Positions 9,577 to 18,835 of a DNA stretch of 64,000 nucleotides are shown here, piece after piece. Where the stretch lies: assembly GCF_001056295.1 (NCBI RefSeq), contig NZ_JVMD01000015.1, positions 1 through 64,000 of the forward strand, in the 5' to 3' direction. Both the position numbers and the translations under genes were made by a program. The notes below the pieces were generated by a model. The model had not been told where the DNA came from. It made no database searches and saw only the letters and a program-made list of their open reading frames with translations. This DNA comes from Corynebacterium halotolerans. GTDB taxonomy: Bacteria; Actinomycetota; Actinomycetes; Mycobacteriales; Mycobacteriaceae. Numbering within the stretch: position 1 is the first letter of the stretch; each line of letters begins with the position of its first letter.

Positions 9577-9592
9577 TGTGACCAAGGTCACG
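9577..9592. promoter_or_regulatory. GlxR (CRP-type) operator between rpf1 and cspB
   Basis: TGTGACCAAGGTCACG matches the GlxR consensus TGTGA-N6-TCACA with one mismatch at the last base. GlxR is the cAMP-responsive global regulator of corynebacteria and is reported to control rpf genes. The site lies 430 bases upstream of the rpf1 start and 153 bases upstream of cspB, so either or both could be controlled. Confidence 0.6.
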
Positions 9593-9744
9593 TTACCGGG
9601 CCGTGATCTTCGGGCGGTTTTGGGCCGTCCGCTATAATCGGGTGTTTCACCCGGCGAGGGACAACCCGTGATCATTCGGCAACATGCGGGATCATGGGGC
9701 GCGGATCCCGTTTCCGGGACGGCGACGAGAGAAAGGTGGCCCCG

Positions 9745-10155
9745 GTGCCCATCGGCAAGGTCAAGTGGTACGACAAGGATCGCGGCTTCGGCTTCGTGTC
9801 CAACCCCGGCGGGGAGGACGTCTACGTCGGCCATGCCGTGCTGCCCGAGGGCGTCGAGGAACTGGTGAAGGGCCAGCGGATCGAGTACGACTACGCCGAT
9901 GGCCGCCCCGGGCCCCAGGCGCTGCACATCAACGTCATCGAGGAGGCGCCGCGCGCCGGCCGCGGAGGCGGCGGGGGACGCCGGCAGGCCAAGCGGCACT
10001 CGCCGGAGGATCTCAACGGAATGATCTCCGACATGATCTCGATGCTGGAGTCGACGGTGCAGCGCGACCTGCGATCGGGCCGCTACCCGGACCGCAAGAG
10101 CGGCCACCAGGTGGCCGAGGTGCTGCGCGCCGTGGCCCGCGAACTCGACCGCTGA
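9745..10155 (+). CDS. cspB: cold-shock-domain protein CspB
   Basis: A 136-residue protein whose first about 68 residues form a cold-shock domain: [15 protein letters not shown] contains RNP-1, and the RNP-2 region reads VYVGHAVL, where canonical proteins have a V/F-H core. The remaining about 65 residues are a glycine/arginine linker and a helical C-terminal extension, as in actinobacterial long CspB proteins. It binds single-stranded nucleic acid. The GTG at 9745 is chosen because GAGAAAGG lies 9 bases upstream and the domain begins immediately. A 15-base tandem repeat spans the stop codon. Confidence 0.85.
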   Translation: MPIGKVKWYDKDRGFGFVSNPGGEDVYVGHAVLPEGVEELVKGQRIEYDYADGRPGPQALHINVIEEAPRAGRGGGGGRRQAKRHSPEDLNGMISDMISMLESTVQRDLRSGRYPDRKSGHQVAEVLRAVARELDR

Positions 10156-10185
10156 GAACTCGAGCGCCGAGAACTCGAGCGCCCC
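10141..10185 (+). repeat. 15-base tandem repeat across the cspB stop codon
   Basis: Three consecutive 15-base units, GAACTCGACCGCTGA, GAACTCGAGCGCCGA and GAACTCGAGCGCCCC. The first contains the last codons and the stop of cspB, so the other copies lie just outside the gene. Confidence 0.7.
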
Positions 10186-10194
10186 TCCGCGCGA

Positions 10195-10731
10195 TCAGCT
10201 CCGGCCGGCGTCGTTGGCCACGGACCAGGTGATTCCGTAGGGCACTTCCTCGCCCGCGGCGTCGCGCCCGATGATCGTCGCCGAGACCTCGACGACGCCC
10301 AGCGGCGTGCGCTCGCCGTTGACCGACGCGGAGCCCGCGACGGTCTCCTTCTTCGCCTTGCCCGGCTCCTTGCGGTCCGCGGAGTTGACGGTCTCGTCGG
10401 CATAGAAGCGCTGCAGCACCCACGTCACCGAGGACACCTCGTCGGGGACCTCGATCTCCGCGGTGTCCTCCGCGCCGAGGGACACGCGCGCCGTGGCGCC
10501 CTCGTCCGTGGTGCAGGCGCCCTCGCCCTTCTCGAACATGTTGCACACGCGGTAGGGGGAGACCTCGATCTCCCGGTCGCCCGCGCGCACCGTCATGGTC
10601 AGGGCCCGGGGATCCTCGACGGTGCCGTCGTTGGCGCGGTCGAGGACGAGGACCACTCCCGTGATGATCAGCGCGACGGCGACGATCACGCCGATGATCC
10701 GCCACGTCTTCTTGTTCGCCTTGGCCGCCAC
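10195..10731 (-). CDS. DUF2771 membrane-anchored protein
   Basis: A 178-residue protein with a short basic N-terminus, one membrane anchor (about residues 11-30) and an extracytoplasmic beta-rich domain of about 145 residues, the DUF2771 family of corynebacteria and relatives. Two cysteines (in VCNMF and ACTTD) are placed to form a disulfide. Start is a GTG at 10731 with AGGAG about 9 bases upstream. It lies 67 bases downstream of the cyclotransferase gene on the same strand and may share its transcript. Function unknown. Confidence 0.75.
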   Translation of the reverse strand: MAAKANKKTWRIIGVIVAVALIITGVVLVLDRANDGTVEDPRALTMTVRAGDREIEVSPYRVCNMFEKGEGACTTDEGATARVSLGAEDTAEIEVPDEVSSVTWVLQRFYADETVNSADRKEPGKAKKETVAGSASVNGERTPLGVVEVSATIIGRDAAGEEVPYGITWSVANDAGRS

Positions 10732-10798
10732 GGGCTCGCTCCTCTGCTCGTCGTCCCCGGCGCCGCGCGGTGCCGGACGGCGGCAATTCTAACGGCGG

Positions 10799-11677
10799 TC
10801 AGCCGACCGGGAGGAACCGGACCTCGAACAGGGTCGGCCAGTACTTGCCGGTGACCAGGAAGCGGTCGGTCCCCGGGATGCGGGCGATGCCGTTGAGTAC
10901 GTCGGCCCCCGCCCGGGCCTCCGGCGGCAGCGACCGGGCGAGTGCCGCGGCGTCGGCGACGCCGGTGACCTCGCCGGTGGCCGGATCGATGCGGACGATG
11001 TCGTCGGTCAGCCAGCGGTTGGCCCACACCTCGGGGCCGCCGGGCCCGTCGACGCATTCGAGTTCGTTGAGGTTGCCGACCGGGGCCCCGCCGGCGGTGA
11101 CGTCCACGCGGCCGGTTTCGGCGAAGGTCGCGGGATCGCGGAAGGTCAGCGAATGCGAGCCGTCGGACATCACCAGCCGGTCGCCCTGGCCGCACAGCCC
11201 CCAGCCCTCGCCGGGGTACGCGGCCCGCCGCGTCTCCTCCAGGGTCGCCGCGTCGCGGGCGATGGCGACGCCCTCCCGCCACGTCAACTGCCAGACGGTG
11301 TCGCCGGCGCGCGCGATGCCCTCGCCGAACAGCTCCGGCGGCAGCTCGCGGCGGTCCTCCGCGGGCGATCCCGCGCGCCAGTCCCGCACCCGCCAGATCG
11401 CGGATTGGCCGTACTGCCCCGTGCCGATCAGCAGCGCCCCGTCGCCGTCGATCTCCAGGCCCTGGGTGAACGCGCCGGCGTCGAAGGGGTGCTCCGCGAC
11501 GACCTCGACGCGCAGGCGCGGGATGCCGGCCGGCACCGGATCGACGGCGGTCCGCTCCACGGGGGCGGCGGACGTCGCGGGCGCCGGGCCGTCGCCAAGT
11601 GGATCCCCCGAGCAACCCGCGAGAAGGACGACGGCCGGCAGGAGGCCGGCCAGGGCGGCCCGCGCGCTGAGCTTCAT
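10799..11677 (-). CDS. glutaminyl-peptide cyclotransferase-like lipoprotein
   Basis: A 292-residue lipoprotein: signal peptide with the lipobox LLAGC at residues 18-22 followed by a low-complexity linker. Residues about 55-292 match the plant/bacterial glutamine cyclotransferase family, a five-bladed beta-propeller; FTQGLEIDGDG near residue 70, LNELECVDG and the final VLNGIARIPGTDRFLVTGK are family signatures. Members convert N-terminal glutamine to pyroglutamate, but bacterial lipoprotein versions have few tested activities. The predicted transcript starts at the ATG itself. Confidence 0.85.
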   Translation of the reverse strand: MKLSARAALAGLLPAVVLLAGCSGDPLGDGPAPATSAAPVERTAVDPVPAGIPRLRVEVVAEHPFDAGAFTQGLEIDGDGALLIGTGQYGQSAIWRVRDWRAGSPAEDRRELPPELFGEGIARAGDTVWQLTWREGVAIARDAATLEETRRAAYPGEGWGLCGQGDRLVMSDGSHSLTFRDPATFAETGRVDVTAGGAPVGNLNELECVDGPGGPEVWANRWLTDDIVRIDPATGEVTGVADAAALARSLPPEARAGADVLNGIARIPGTDRFLVTGKYWPTLFEVRFLPVG

Positions 11678-11683
11678 GCCCCC

Positions 11684-11693
11684 ACTCTAGAAT
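11684..11693. promoter_or_regulatory. overlapping divergent -10 boxes, two leaderless transcripts
   Basis: The ten bases ACTCTAGAAT hold TAGAAT on the plus strand (11688-11693) and TAGAGT on the minus strand (11689-11684). Seven bases after the plus box is the GTG of the DUF3027 gene; six bases after the minus box is the ATG of the cyclotransferase gene. Both mRNAs would begin at their start codons. No clear -35 is seen for either. Confidence 0.6.
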
Positions 11694-11700
11694 GGCCCGT

Positions 11701-12426
11701 GTGACAGACAACCGACGACGCCGTTCCCGCAATCGCCGCCGCTCCCGCGGCCCCCTGTTGGGCAACCGGGCCGTCGACATCGCCCGCGCCGCCGTCGACG
11801 ACATGGACGAGGGCCCCGCGGGGGACCACGTCGGGGTCAACGTCACCCACCCCGGCACGGCGGTGCACAGCTTCGCGGCGGACCTGCCCGGCTATCGCGG
11901 CTGGGAATGGCACGTGGTGCTGGCGTGCGCGCCGGGCACCGACCACATCACCATCAGCGAGGTGGCGCTCGTCCCCGGTGACAGCGCCCTGCGCGCCCCG
12001 GAGTGGGTCCCGTACGAGGAGCGCCTGCGCCCCGGCGACCTGGGCCCCCGGGACCTGCTGCCGCCGGCGGCGGACGACCCGCGCCTGACGACGGCCGACG
12101 CGGAGGACCGGGAGCTCACCGCGGAGGGGCTCCGGCTCGCCGCGGAACGCTGGCTCGACGGCGACACCGGGCCCCGCGGCGAATTCGCCGAAGAGGCGCT
12201 GCGCCACTGCGGCACGTGCGCGTTCTTCATCGCCCTGGAGGGGCCGCTGGGCGCGGACTTCGGGGCGTGCGTCAACGAGTGGGCGTTCGACGGCGACGTC
12301 GTCCACGTCGACCACGGCTGCGGCGCGCACTCCGCCACCCCGGAGGTCACCGGCGCGGGGGCGCCGGAGGGGGAGGCCTACGACGACCACGAGATCATCG
12401 AGCGCGCGGATCTGCGGGGGAACTGA
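11701..12426 (+). CDS. DUF3027 family protein
   Basis: A 241-residue cytosolic protein with a very basic N-terminus (arginine run over residues 4-17) and a DUF3027 core containing GWEWHVVLACAPGTDHITI and APEWVPYEERLRPGDLGP. Two cysteines near residues 173-194 (HCGTCAFF and GACVNEW) precede a histidine/cysteine pair (VDHGCGAHS), which could bind metal. GTG 11701 is chosen over ATG 11692 because the ATG overlaps the -10 box and the GTG sits at the predicted transcription start. Function unknown; the basic tail suggests nucleic-acid contact. Confidence 0.75.
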   Translation: MTDNRRRRSRNRRRSRGPLLGNRAVDIARAAVDDMDEGPAGDHVGVNVTHPGTAVHSFAADLPGYRGWEWHVVLACAPGTDHITISEVALVPGDSALRAPEWVPYEERLRPGDLGPRDLLPPAADDPRLTTADAEDRELTAEGLRLAAERWLDGDTGPRGEFAEEALRHCGTCAFFIALEGPLGADFGACVNEWAFDGDVVHVDHGCGAHSATPEVTGAGAPEGEAYDDHEIIERADLRGN

Positions 12427-12507
12427 CCGGGGCCCGGGCGGCGGCCGGAGCCCCGTGTTGCCCGCCGGGGCCCGGGGGTGCGATTCTGAGAGCCGCATGA
12501 ACGTTTC

Positions 12508-12537
12508 CCGGCCGCGGCGCTGACCCGCGGCGGCCGG
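12508..12537 (+). other. GC-rich hairpin in the leader of the purine permease
   Basis: CCGGCCGCGG (12508-12517) faces CCGCGGCGGCCGG (12525-12537) and forms a very stable stem 25 bases before the permease ATG. It has no T tract. No known riboswitch consensus could be matched in the 135-base gap. It could attenuate translation or stop the DUF3027 transcript. Confidence 0.35.
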
Positions 12538-12561
12538 CCTTCCAGACTGGAGCCCAAGCGC

Positions 12562-14064
12562 ATGGCCGAATCCAAGGTGGAGCCCGCGGAGCACGAGGGG
12601 GAGGCCGGGGCGACCCGCCGCGGCCCCGCGTCCGCGCTGGACCGCTACTTCAGCATCACCGAACGCGGATCGAGCGTCGTCACGGAGGTCCGCGGTGGCG
12701 TCGTCACGTTCTTCGCGATGGCGTACATCATCCTGCTCAACCCGCTGATCCTCGGCGGCATCGAGGACGTCGAGGGCACGGCGCTGTCCGTGCCGCAGGT
12801 CGCGGCGGTGACCGCGTTCGCTGCGGGCGTCATGACCATCCTTTTCGGCGCGTGGGCCCGGTATCCCTTCGGCATCGCCGCGGGCCTGGGCATCAACACG
12901 CTGGTCGCCGTCACCTTCGTCGCCAACGAGGGCCTGACCTGGGCCGAGGCGATGGGCCTGGTGGTCATCGACGGCCTCATCATCGTGGCGCTGGCGGTGT
13001 CGGGATTCCGCTCGGCGGTGTTCGACGCCATCCCGCCGTCGCTGAAGGCCGCGATGGCCGTGGGCATCGGCCTTTTCATCTCGATCATCGGCTTCGTCGA
13101 CGGTGGCCTGGTCCGCCGCATCCCGGACGCCGCGGGCACCACGGTGCCGGTGCAGCTGGGCATCGGCGGGCACATCACCTCGTGGCCGACGGCCGTGTTC
13201 GTCCTGGGCATCTTCATCTGCGGCATCCTCGTCGTGCGGAAGGTGCCGGGCGGCCTGTTCATCGGCATCATCGTCAACACGGTCATCGCGCTGATCGTCG
13301 AGGCGCTGACCAAGTCGGGCCCGTCGTTCGTCGACGGCGAGCCGAACCCGCGCGGGTGGAACCTGGCGGTGCCGGGGGCGCCCGACGGCATCGGCGGGCT
13401 GCCGGACATGTCGCTGCTCGGGCAGTTCGACCCGTTCGGCGCGTTCATCCGCCTCGGCGCCATCGGCGCGACGATGCTGGTGTTCACGCTGGTGCTGGCC
13501 AACTTCTTCGACGCCATGGGCACGATGACGGGCCTGGGCAAGCAGGCCGGCCTGGCCGGCGAGGACGGGGTGCTGCCGGGCATGAAGCGCGCCCTGGTCG
13601 TCGAGGGCCTCGGCGCGGTGGTCGGCGGCGCGACGTCGTCGTCGTCGAACACGGTGTACGTCGACTCCGCCGCCGGCATCGGCGACGGCGCCCGCACCGG
13701 CCTGGCCAACGTGGTCACCGGCGTGCTGTTCCTGCTGGCGATGTTCCTCACGCCGCTGTACGAGATCGTGCCGGTGGAGGCGGCGGCGCCGGTCCTGGTG
13801 ATCGTCGGCGCGATGATGATGGCGCAGATCAAGGAGATCGATTTCTCCCGCTTCGACATCGCCCTGCCGGCCTTCATGACCATCGTGATCATGCCGTTCA
13901 CGTACTCCATCGCCAACGGCATCGGCGTCGGCTTCGTCACCTACGCCCTGCTGGCGCTGTTCTCGGGCCGCGCCCGCGAGGTCCATCCGCTGCTCTACGT
14001 CGTCGCCGCGCTGTTCCTGGTGTACTTCGGCATCGAGCCGGTGTCGGCGATCCTGGGCGCGTAG
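12562..14064 (+). CDS. NCS2-family purine permease (AzgA-like)
   Basis: A 500-residue inner-membrane transporter with about 12-13 hydrophobic segments after a 45-residue soluble N-terminus. EVRGGVVTFFAMAYIILLNP is the AzgA-branch opening; GIAAGLGINTLVAVTF is the glycine-rich TM3 motif, with N where azgA proteins carry the same residue; TSSSSNTVYVDSAAGIGDGARTG (broken here: TSSSSNTVYVDS then AAGIGDGARTG) is the TM10 signature. This branch imports adenine, guanine or hypoxanthine with protons. The next gene begins 2 bases after its stop, so the rRNA methyltransferase is translationally linked. Confidence 0.85.
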   Translation: MAESKVEPAEHEGEAGATRRGPASALDRYFSITERGSSVVTEVRGGVVTFFAMAYIILLNPLILGGIEDVEGTALSVPQVAAVTAFAAGVMTILFGAWARYPFGIAAGLGINTLVAVTFVANEGLTWAEAMGLVVIDGLIIVALAVSGFRSAVFDAIPPSLKAAMAVGIGLFISIIGFVDGGLVRRIPDAAGTTVPVQLGIGGHITSWPTAVFVLGIFICGILVVRKVPGGLFIGIIVNTVIALIVEALTKSGPSFVDGEPNPRGWNLAVPGAPDGIGGLPDMSLLGQFDPFGAFIRLGAIGATMLVFTLVLANFFDAMGTMTGLGKQAGLAGEDGVLPGMKRALVVEGLGAVVGGATSSSSNTVYVDSAAGIGDGARTGLANVVTGVLFLLAMFLTPLYEIVPVEAAAPVLVIVGAMMMAQIKEIDFSRFDIALPAFMTIVIMPFTYSIANGIGVGFVTYALLALFSGRAREVHPLLYVVAALFLVYFGIEPVSAILGA

Positions 14065-14066
14065 CC

Positions 14067-14930
14067 GTGCCCGATCCGAACCCGTCCCGGTCCCCGCACC
14101 GCATCCGCGTCGACGATCCCGCCGATCCGCGCCTCGATGACGTCCGCGACCTGAACCGCTCCGACTCCCGCCCGGACCTGCCGGGCGGCAAGGGGCTGGT
14201 CATCGCGGAGGGGGCGTTGATCGTCCCCCGGCTGGCGGGGTCGAGGTTCCCGTTGCGCTGCATCGTGGGCACGCCCCCGCGCCTGGATGCGCTTGACGAC
14301 GACCTGGCCTCCGGAGAGCCCGCCGCACGGGCCGCGGCGCTGTCGGTGCCGTGGTACGAGGTGGACCGCCCCGTGCTCGCGGGCGCCGTGGGATTCGACA
14401 TGCACCGCGGGCTGCTCGGCGTCGCCGACCGCGCGCCCGAACCGGCCGTGGCGGACGTCGTGGCGGGGGCGCGCACGCTGCTGGTCCTCGAGGGCGTGGG
14501 GGATCACGAGAACATCGGCGCCATGTTCCGCAATGCCGCGGGCATGGGCGTCGACGGCGTGCTCTTCGGCGCCGCCTGCGCCGACCCGCTGTACCGGCGG
14601 TCGGTGCGGGTGTCCATGGGGCACGTGCTGCGCACGCCCTTCGCGCACCTGCCGGGCACCACGACGACGTGGCAGCGCTCGCTGGACGGCCTGCGGCGAG
14701 AGGGCTTCCGCATCGTGGCCATGACTCCGGGGGAGGGGTCGGTGCCGCTGTGGGAGGCGATGGCCCACGACAAGGTGGCCATCCTCGTCGGCGCGGAAGG
14801 CCCCGGCCTGACCGAGCATGCGATGCGCGCGGCGGACGTCCGCGCCCGCATCCCGATGGCCGAGGGCACGGACAGCCTCAACGTGGCCACCGCCGCGGCG
14901 ATCGCGTTCTACGAGCGGTTGCGCTTCTGA
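14067..14930 (+). CDS. SpoU/TrmH-type RNA 2'-O-methyltransferase
   Basis: A 287-residue SPOUT methyltransferase. The N-terminal about 120 residues are a substrate-binding domain; the C-terminal trefoil-knot domain shows motif 1 DHENIGAMFRNAAG, motif 2 ILVGAEGPGL and motif 3 IPMAEGTDSLNVATAAAIA. It transfers methyl from S-adenosylmethionine to a ribose 2'-OH, in rRNA or tRNA; the target base is not predictable here. The GTG at 14067 lies two bases after the permease stop codon. Its last 22 bases overlap the convergent gene 14909-15862. Confidence 0.88.
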   Translation: MPDPNPSRSPHRIRVDDPADPRLDDVRDLNRSDSRPDLPGGKGLVIAEGALIVPRLAGSRFPLRCIVGTPPRLDALDDDLASGEPAARAAALSVPWYEVDRPVLAGAVGFDMHRGLLGVADRAPEPAVADVVAGARTLLVLEGVGDHENIGAMFRNAAGMGVDGVLFGAACADPLYRRSVRVSMGHVLRTPFAHLPGTTTTWQRSLDGLRREGFRIVAMTPGEGSVPLWEAMAHDKVAILVGAEGPGLTEHAMRAADVRARIPMAEGTDSLNVATAAAIAFYERLRF

Positions 14931-15862
14931 ACCTTGGCCCAGGCCCTCCGGCCCAGGCCGCGCACGCCTTCGCCGATCGCGCGGGCACCGTCCGCGGCGG
15001 CGCGGCCGACCCGGCGGATGCCCTCCGCCGAATCCTCCGGTTCCGGCGGCGCATGGTCCTCGTAGTCGTCGTAGTCGACGTTGCCGGCTGCCGCGTGCGG
15101 CATGTCCCGCGCGGCGCCGCGCCGGGCCATGACGGCTTCACCCGCGGACGCCCTGCGCCCGTCGACGGCGAATGCGCTCACCGGGATGTCCGGGCCCGGG
15201 TCGGCGGGATCGAAGCCCAGCCAGCCCTCCGCCGCGGCGGCGCACAGTTCGGAGGGCACGAAGGGCATGGCCACGCCCGGGAGGATGGGGTTCTCCCCGC
15301 CGTTCCCGCCGGCGCCCGTGCCGCCGGCGCGGCCGGTCTTCGCCTCGCCGGTATTCTCGTCGCCGGCCTTTTCCTCCGCCGCCGGCTTGCGCAGCCCCGC
15401 CCAGAAATCGCCCTCGAAGACCCCGGGGAGCCCGACGTCCTCGAAGATGGTGAACCGCGTCGCCGAAAACGCCCGCTTCAATTCGCCGGCGCGCCAGTGG
15501 GCGAACGCCCCGAAACCGGAGTCGGGGTCGGACGAGAACGCGTACACGTCGGTGGCCGCGATGCCGCGCAGGAAGCGCTGCGGCAGCTCCGAGAGCTTCG
15601 TGACGTCGTCGAGCACAGTCTGCACCACGGCCAGGCCGTCGTAGCCGCCGATGTAGAACTCCCCGGCGCCGGCCGGCGCGGATCTGTTCAGCGGGAAATC
15701 CCCGATCGGAGTGACGGTCAGGCGCGGATCCAGCAGCGCCAGGTACTTGCGGCCGAATCCGCGGTCATGCCCGGGTTCGGCGGTGAGCACGGCCAGCGGC
15801 TCGGCGGCCGCGACGAACCAGATCGTGGCGACGCCGGCGCGCGGCCCCCGGGGCGATCCCAT
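14909..15862 (-). CDS. uncharacterised actinobacterial protein, DUF6928-like
   Basis: A 317-residue soluble protein. The N-terminal about 150 residues form a compact domain (IWFVAAAEPLAVLTAEPG, FYIGGYDGLAVVQTVL, YAFSSDPDSGFGAFAHW) that recalls the DUF6928 family; a glycine/glutamate-rich linker (about 165-195) and a disordered basic tail follow. No catalytic motif is recognised. It begins 9 bases after the sepH stop codon on the same strand, so it belongs to the sepH operon. Its 3' end overlaps the convergent methyltransferase gene by 22 bases. Confidence 0.65.
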   Translation of the reverse strand: MGSPRGPRAGVATIWFVAAAEPLAVLTAEPGHDRGFGRKYLALLDPRLTVTPIGDFPLNRSAPAGAGEFYIGGYDGLAVVQTVLDDVTKLSELPQRFLRGIAATDVYAFSSDPDSGFGAFAHWRAGELKRAFSATRFTIFEDVGLPGVFEGDFWAGLRKPAAEEKAGDENTGEAKTGRAGGTGAGGNGGENPILPGVAMPFVPSELCAAAAEGWLGFDPADPGPDIPVSAFAVDGRRASAGEAVMARRGAARDMPHAAAGNVDYDDYEDHAPPEPEDSAEGIRRVGRAAADGARAIGEGVRGLGRRAWAKVQKRNRS

Positions 15863-15871
15863 TTCCGGCCG

Positions 15872-16909
15872 TCACTTCCGGTCCGTGGGGCGCACCCCGA
15901 GCAGGACGTCTTCCCAGGAGGGCATGACGGTTTTGCGCCTGCGCCTGGGCGCCGCGTCCTCGTCGGGGTGGCGCAGGAAGTCATCGTCGTCGTCGCCGTC
16001 GCCGAGCCCCTCCGGCGCCCCGTGGTCGACGGGGCCGGGCGCTTCCTCGACCGGCGGCGCCGGGCGCAGGCCCGGGGCCTCGCCCTCGACCGACGCGAGG
16101 TTCCTGCGGGGCCGGGCGAAATCGGGGTCGACCAGCTCGGCGGCGATGGTGTTGCGGGCCACCGTGGACGATGTCGCGCCCTCCGCGTGGAACGCCCACT
16201 CCGCGGTGGTCGTGGAATGGCCGGCGGACCAGGTCACGCCGATGATCCACTGGCCGGCCGGGTCACGCCACGCATCCCATTCGGACGTGGCCAGGTCCAG
16301 GCCCCGCGCCGCGAAGGCGGTGGCCAGGATCTCCCAGAGCGTCAGCTGCGCCGGACCGTCCGCGCGGCGCGGGCGGGACTGCTTGCCCAGCTCCGCGATC
16401 CGCGCGCGCTCGGCGAGCACCGGATGCGCGAAGGGCTCGATCCTGCGGGCCGGCATGCCCGTCAGCTCGAAGAGCTCCGCGACCGACGCGCCCGCCCGCA
16501 CCCGATCCTGGATTTCGCGGGGGCGCAGCACCATCCGCGGTTCGTCCGGCACGGATTCGAGGGGAGCGGGGCGGTCGGGGGAGCCATCCGCGGCGTCCGC
16601 GCCGGTTCCCTTTTCCCCGTCGGCGTCTTCCCCGGCCGGGGCCCCTTCCTTCTCGGTCCCCTGCGCCGCGACTCCCTGCGCGGTGGCTCCTTGCGTTGTG
16701 GCTCCTTGTGCCGTGGCGGACCGAACCGGGGCGGCGGCATCGTCGTCAAGCGGATCCCCGTCGGGGACGGGCACGGCGGCGACCAACTCGCGCAACTCGT
16801 CGGTGACCGGAAGGGCGAACCGCTCCCCGCCACCCTCCCCGGCATCCGCGGCGACGAGGATGATGGTCCCCGGCTCGCGGACGTCCGTGATGGGCTTCAA
16901 TTCCCGCAT
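15872..16909 (-). CDS. sepH: septation protein SepH
   Basis: A 345-residue cytosolic FtsZ-binding protein of actinobacteria. The N-terminal DUF3071 domain starts at MRELKPITDVREPGTIIL; the helix-turn-helix segment MVLRPREIQDRVRAGASVAEL with the GMPARRIEPFAHPVLAERARI helix covers about residues 126-170; the C-terminal half is disordered with an acidic run (DGDDDDDFL) and a short conserved end (MPSWEDVLLG). SepH stimulates FtsZ assembly at division sites. AGGAGG lies 8 bases before the start. Between the two N-terminal parts is a five-residue AQGAT-type repeat (about residues 65-85) absent from the general family description. Confidence 0.85.
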   Translation of the reverse strand: MRELKPITDVREPGTIILVAADAGEGGGERFALPVTDELRELVAAVPVPDGDPLDDDAAAPVRSATAQGATTQGATAQGVAAQGTEKEGAPAGEDADGEKGTGADAADGSPDRPAPLESVPDEPRMVLRPREIQDRVRAGASVAELFELTGMPARRIEPFAHPVLAERARIAELGKQSRPRRADGPAQLTLWEILATAFAARGLDLATSEWDAWRDPAGQWIIGVTWSAGHSTTTAEWAFHAEGATSSTVARNTIAAELVDPDFARPRRNLASVEGEAPGLRPAPPVEEAPGPVDHGAPEGLGDGDDDDDFLRHPDEDAAPRRRRKTVMPSWEDVLLGVRPTDRK

Positions 16910-16962
16910 TCGAAAACCTCCTGGGGATTACCGCCGTGTGCTTTCCCCCATGCTAAACGACG

Positions 16963-17013
16963 AAACCCCCGCTCGGCCGCCATCGCGATGGTGCGGCGTG
17001 TGCGGGGGCTCGC
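16963..17013. terminator. possible terminator between sepH and serC
   Basis: AAACCCCCGC (about 16963-16972) pairs with GCGGGGGCT (about 17002-17010) around a large GC-rich loop that itself pairs (GCCGCCATC/GATGGTGCGGC). It lies just after the serC stop codon on the minus strand. No long T tract. Confidence 0.4.
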
Positions 17014-17035
17014 CCGAAACGGGGCGTCGCGCGGG

Positions 17036-18211
<1,176 letters not shown>

Positions 18212-18316
18212 CTATAGCCCCGGCGGCGGGCGGGGCACGGGAGGGGGATCGCCCCCGAAACCCCCGGGGCGCGCGCAGTCGGCGAGGGGACCTCCGGGTG
18301 TGGCGAAACGGTGTTC

Positions 18317-18347
18317 GCAAAGTTAGCAATTTGCAAAGAATGCAAAG
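18317..18347. promoter_or_regulatory. triple GCAAAG block, RamB-like sites
   Basis: GCAAAG occurs at 18317, 18333 and 18342; the middle copy is part of GCAATTTGCAAAG, which fits the RamB motif (A/G)TTTGCAAA-type. RamB represses acetate-metabolism genes in corynebacteria and is known to act at gltA. The block is about 145 bases from the serC start and 490 from the gltA start. Confidence 0.4.
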
Positions 18348-18602
18348 TGTAAGTTGTGCAACATGGATGGCCGTTCCGGTGTGCGTTTCGGCTGTTCCGG
18401 GGCGGTAGAGGTGTTTTCATCCCCAAAGGGGGAGGTGCGTGGCGGGAGGGGCGGGAAACTTCGGGACGTGGAAGCGGGTAGGTTGTCCATGAATGGGCGC
18501 CGCATATGGTGACCTGCTTAAACGGGGTGTTGCCCCGCAGTTTCGGAAGGGCTAAGCTGGCCGTTCGGCTGCCGCGGGCACGAAACTGCGGGGGTAAGGG
18601 TG

Positions 18603-18630
18603 TTGTCGCCCTCACATTCTTTGCTAGAGT
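18603..18630 (+). promoter_or_regulatory. candidate gltA promoter
   Basis: TTGTCG (18603-18608), 16-base spacer, TAGAGT (18625-18630) with an upstream TG (TGCTAGAGT), giving an extended -10. The transcript would carry a leader of about 200 bases containing an 11-bp stem with one mismatch (CGAAGAAGTTC and GAAGTTCTTCG, about 18691-18716). Confidence 0.5.
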
Positions 18631-18835
18631 GTGTCGCAATCCACTGCTGGCGGTTGAGTATGGCTCGGCCGGGCCCCGGTGTTAAGCGGGCGAAGAAGTT
18701 CAGAGGAAGTTCTTCGGCCGATCTGCACCGGGCACCATCCGCGCGACCCCATGGGGCCGCGCGGATAGTGTGGGCCGTGGCCGGCGAGACAACGCCGGAT
18801 TGCCTGAACGACACATTTTCAGCGAAAGGGAAGTT

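Noticed and set aside
12427..12561. Purine riboswitch before the permease
   Set aside because: The conserved loop sequences of the purine aptamer (TATA...ATATGG region and loop-loop pairing) are absent.
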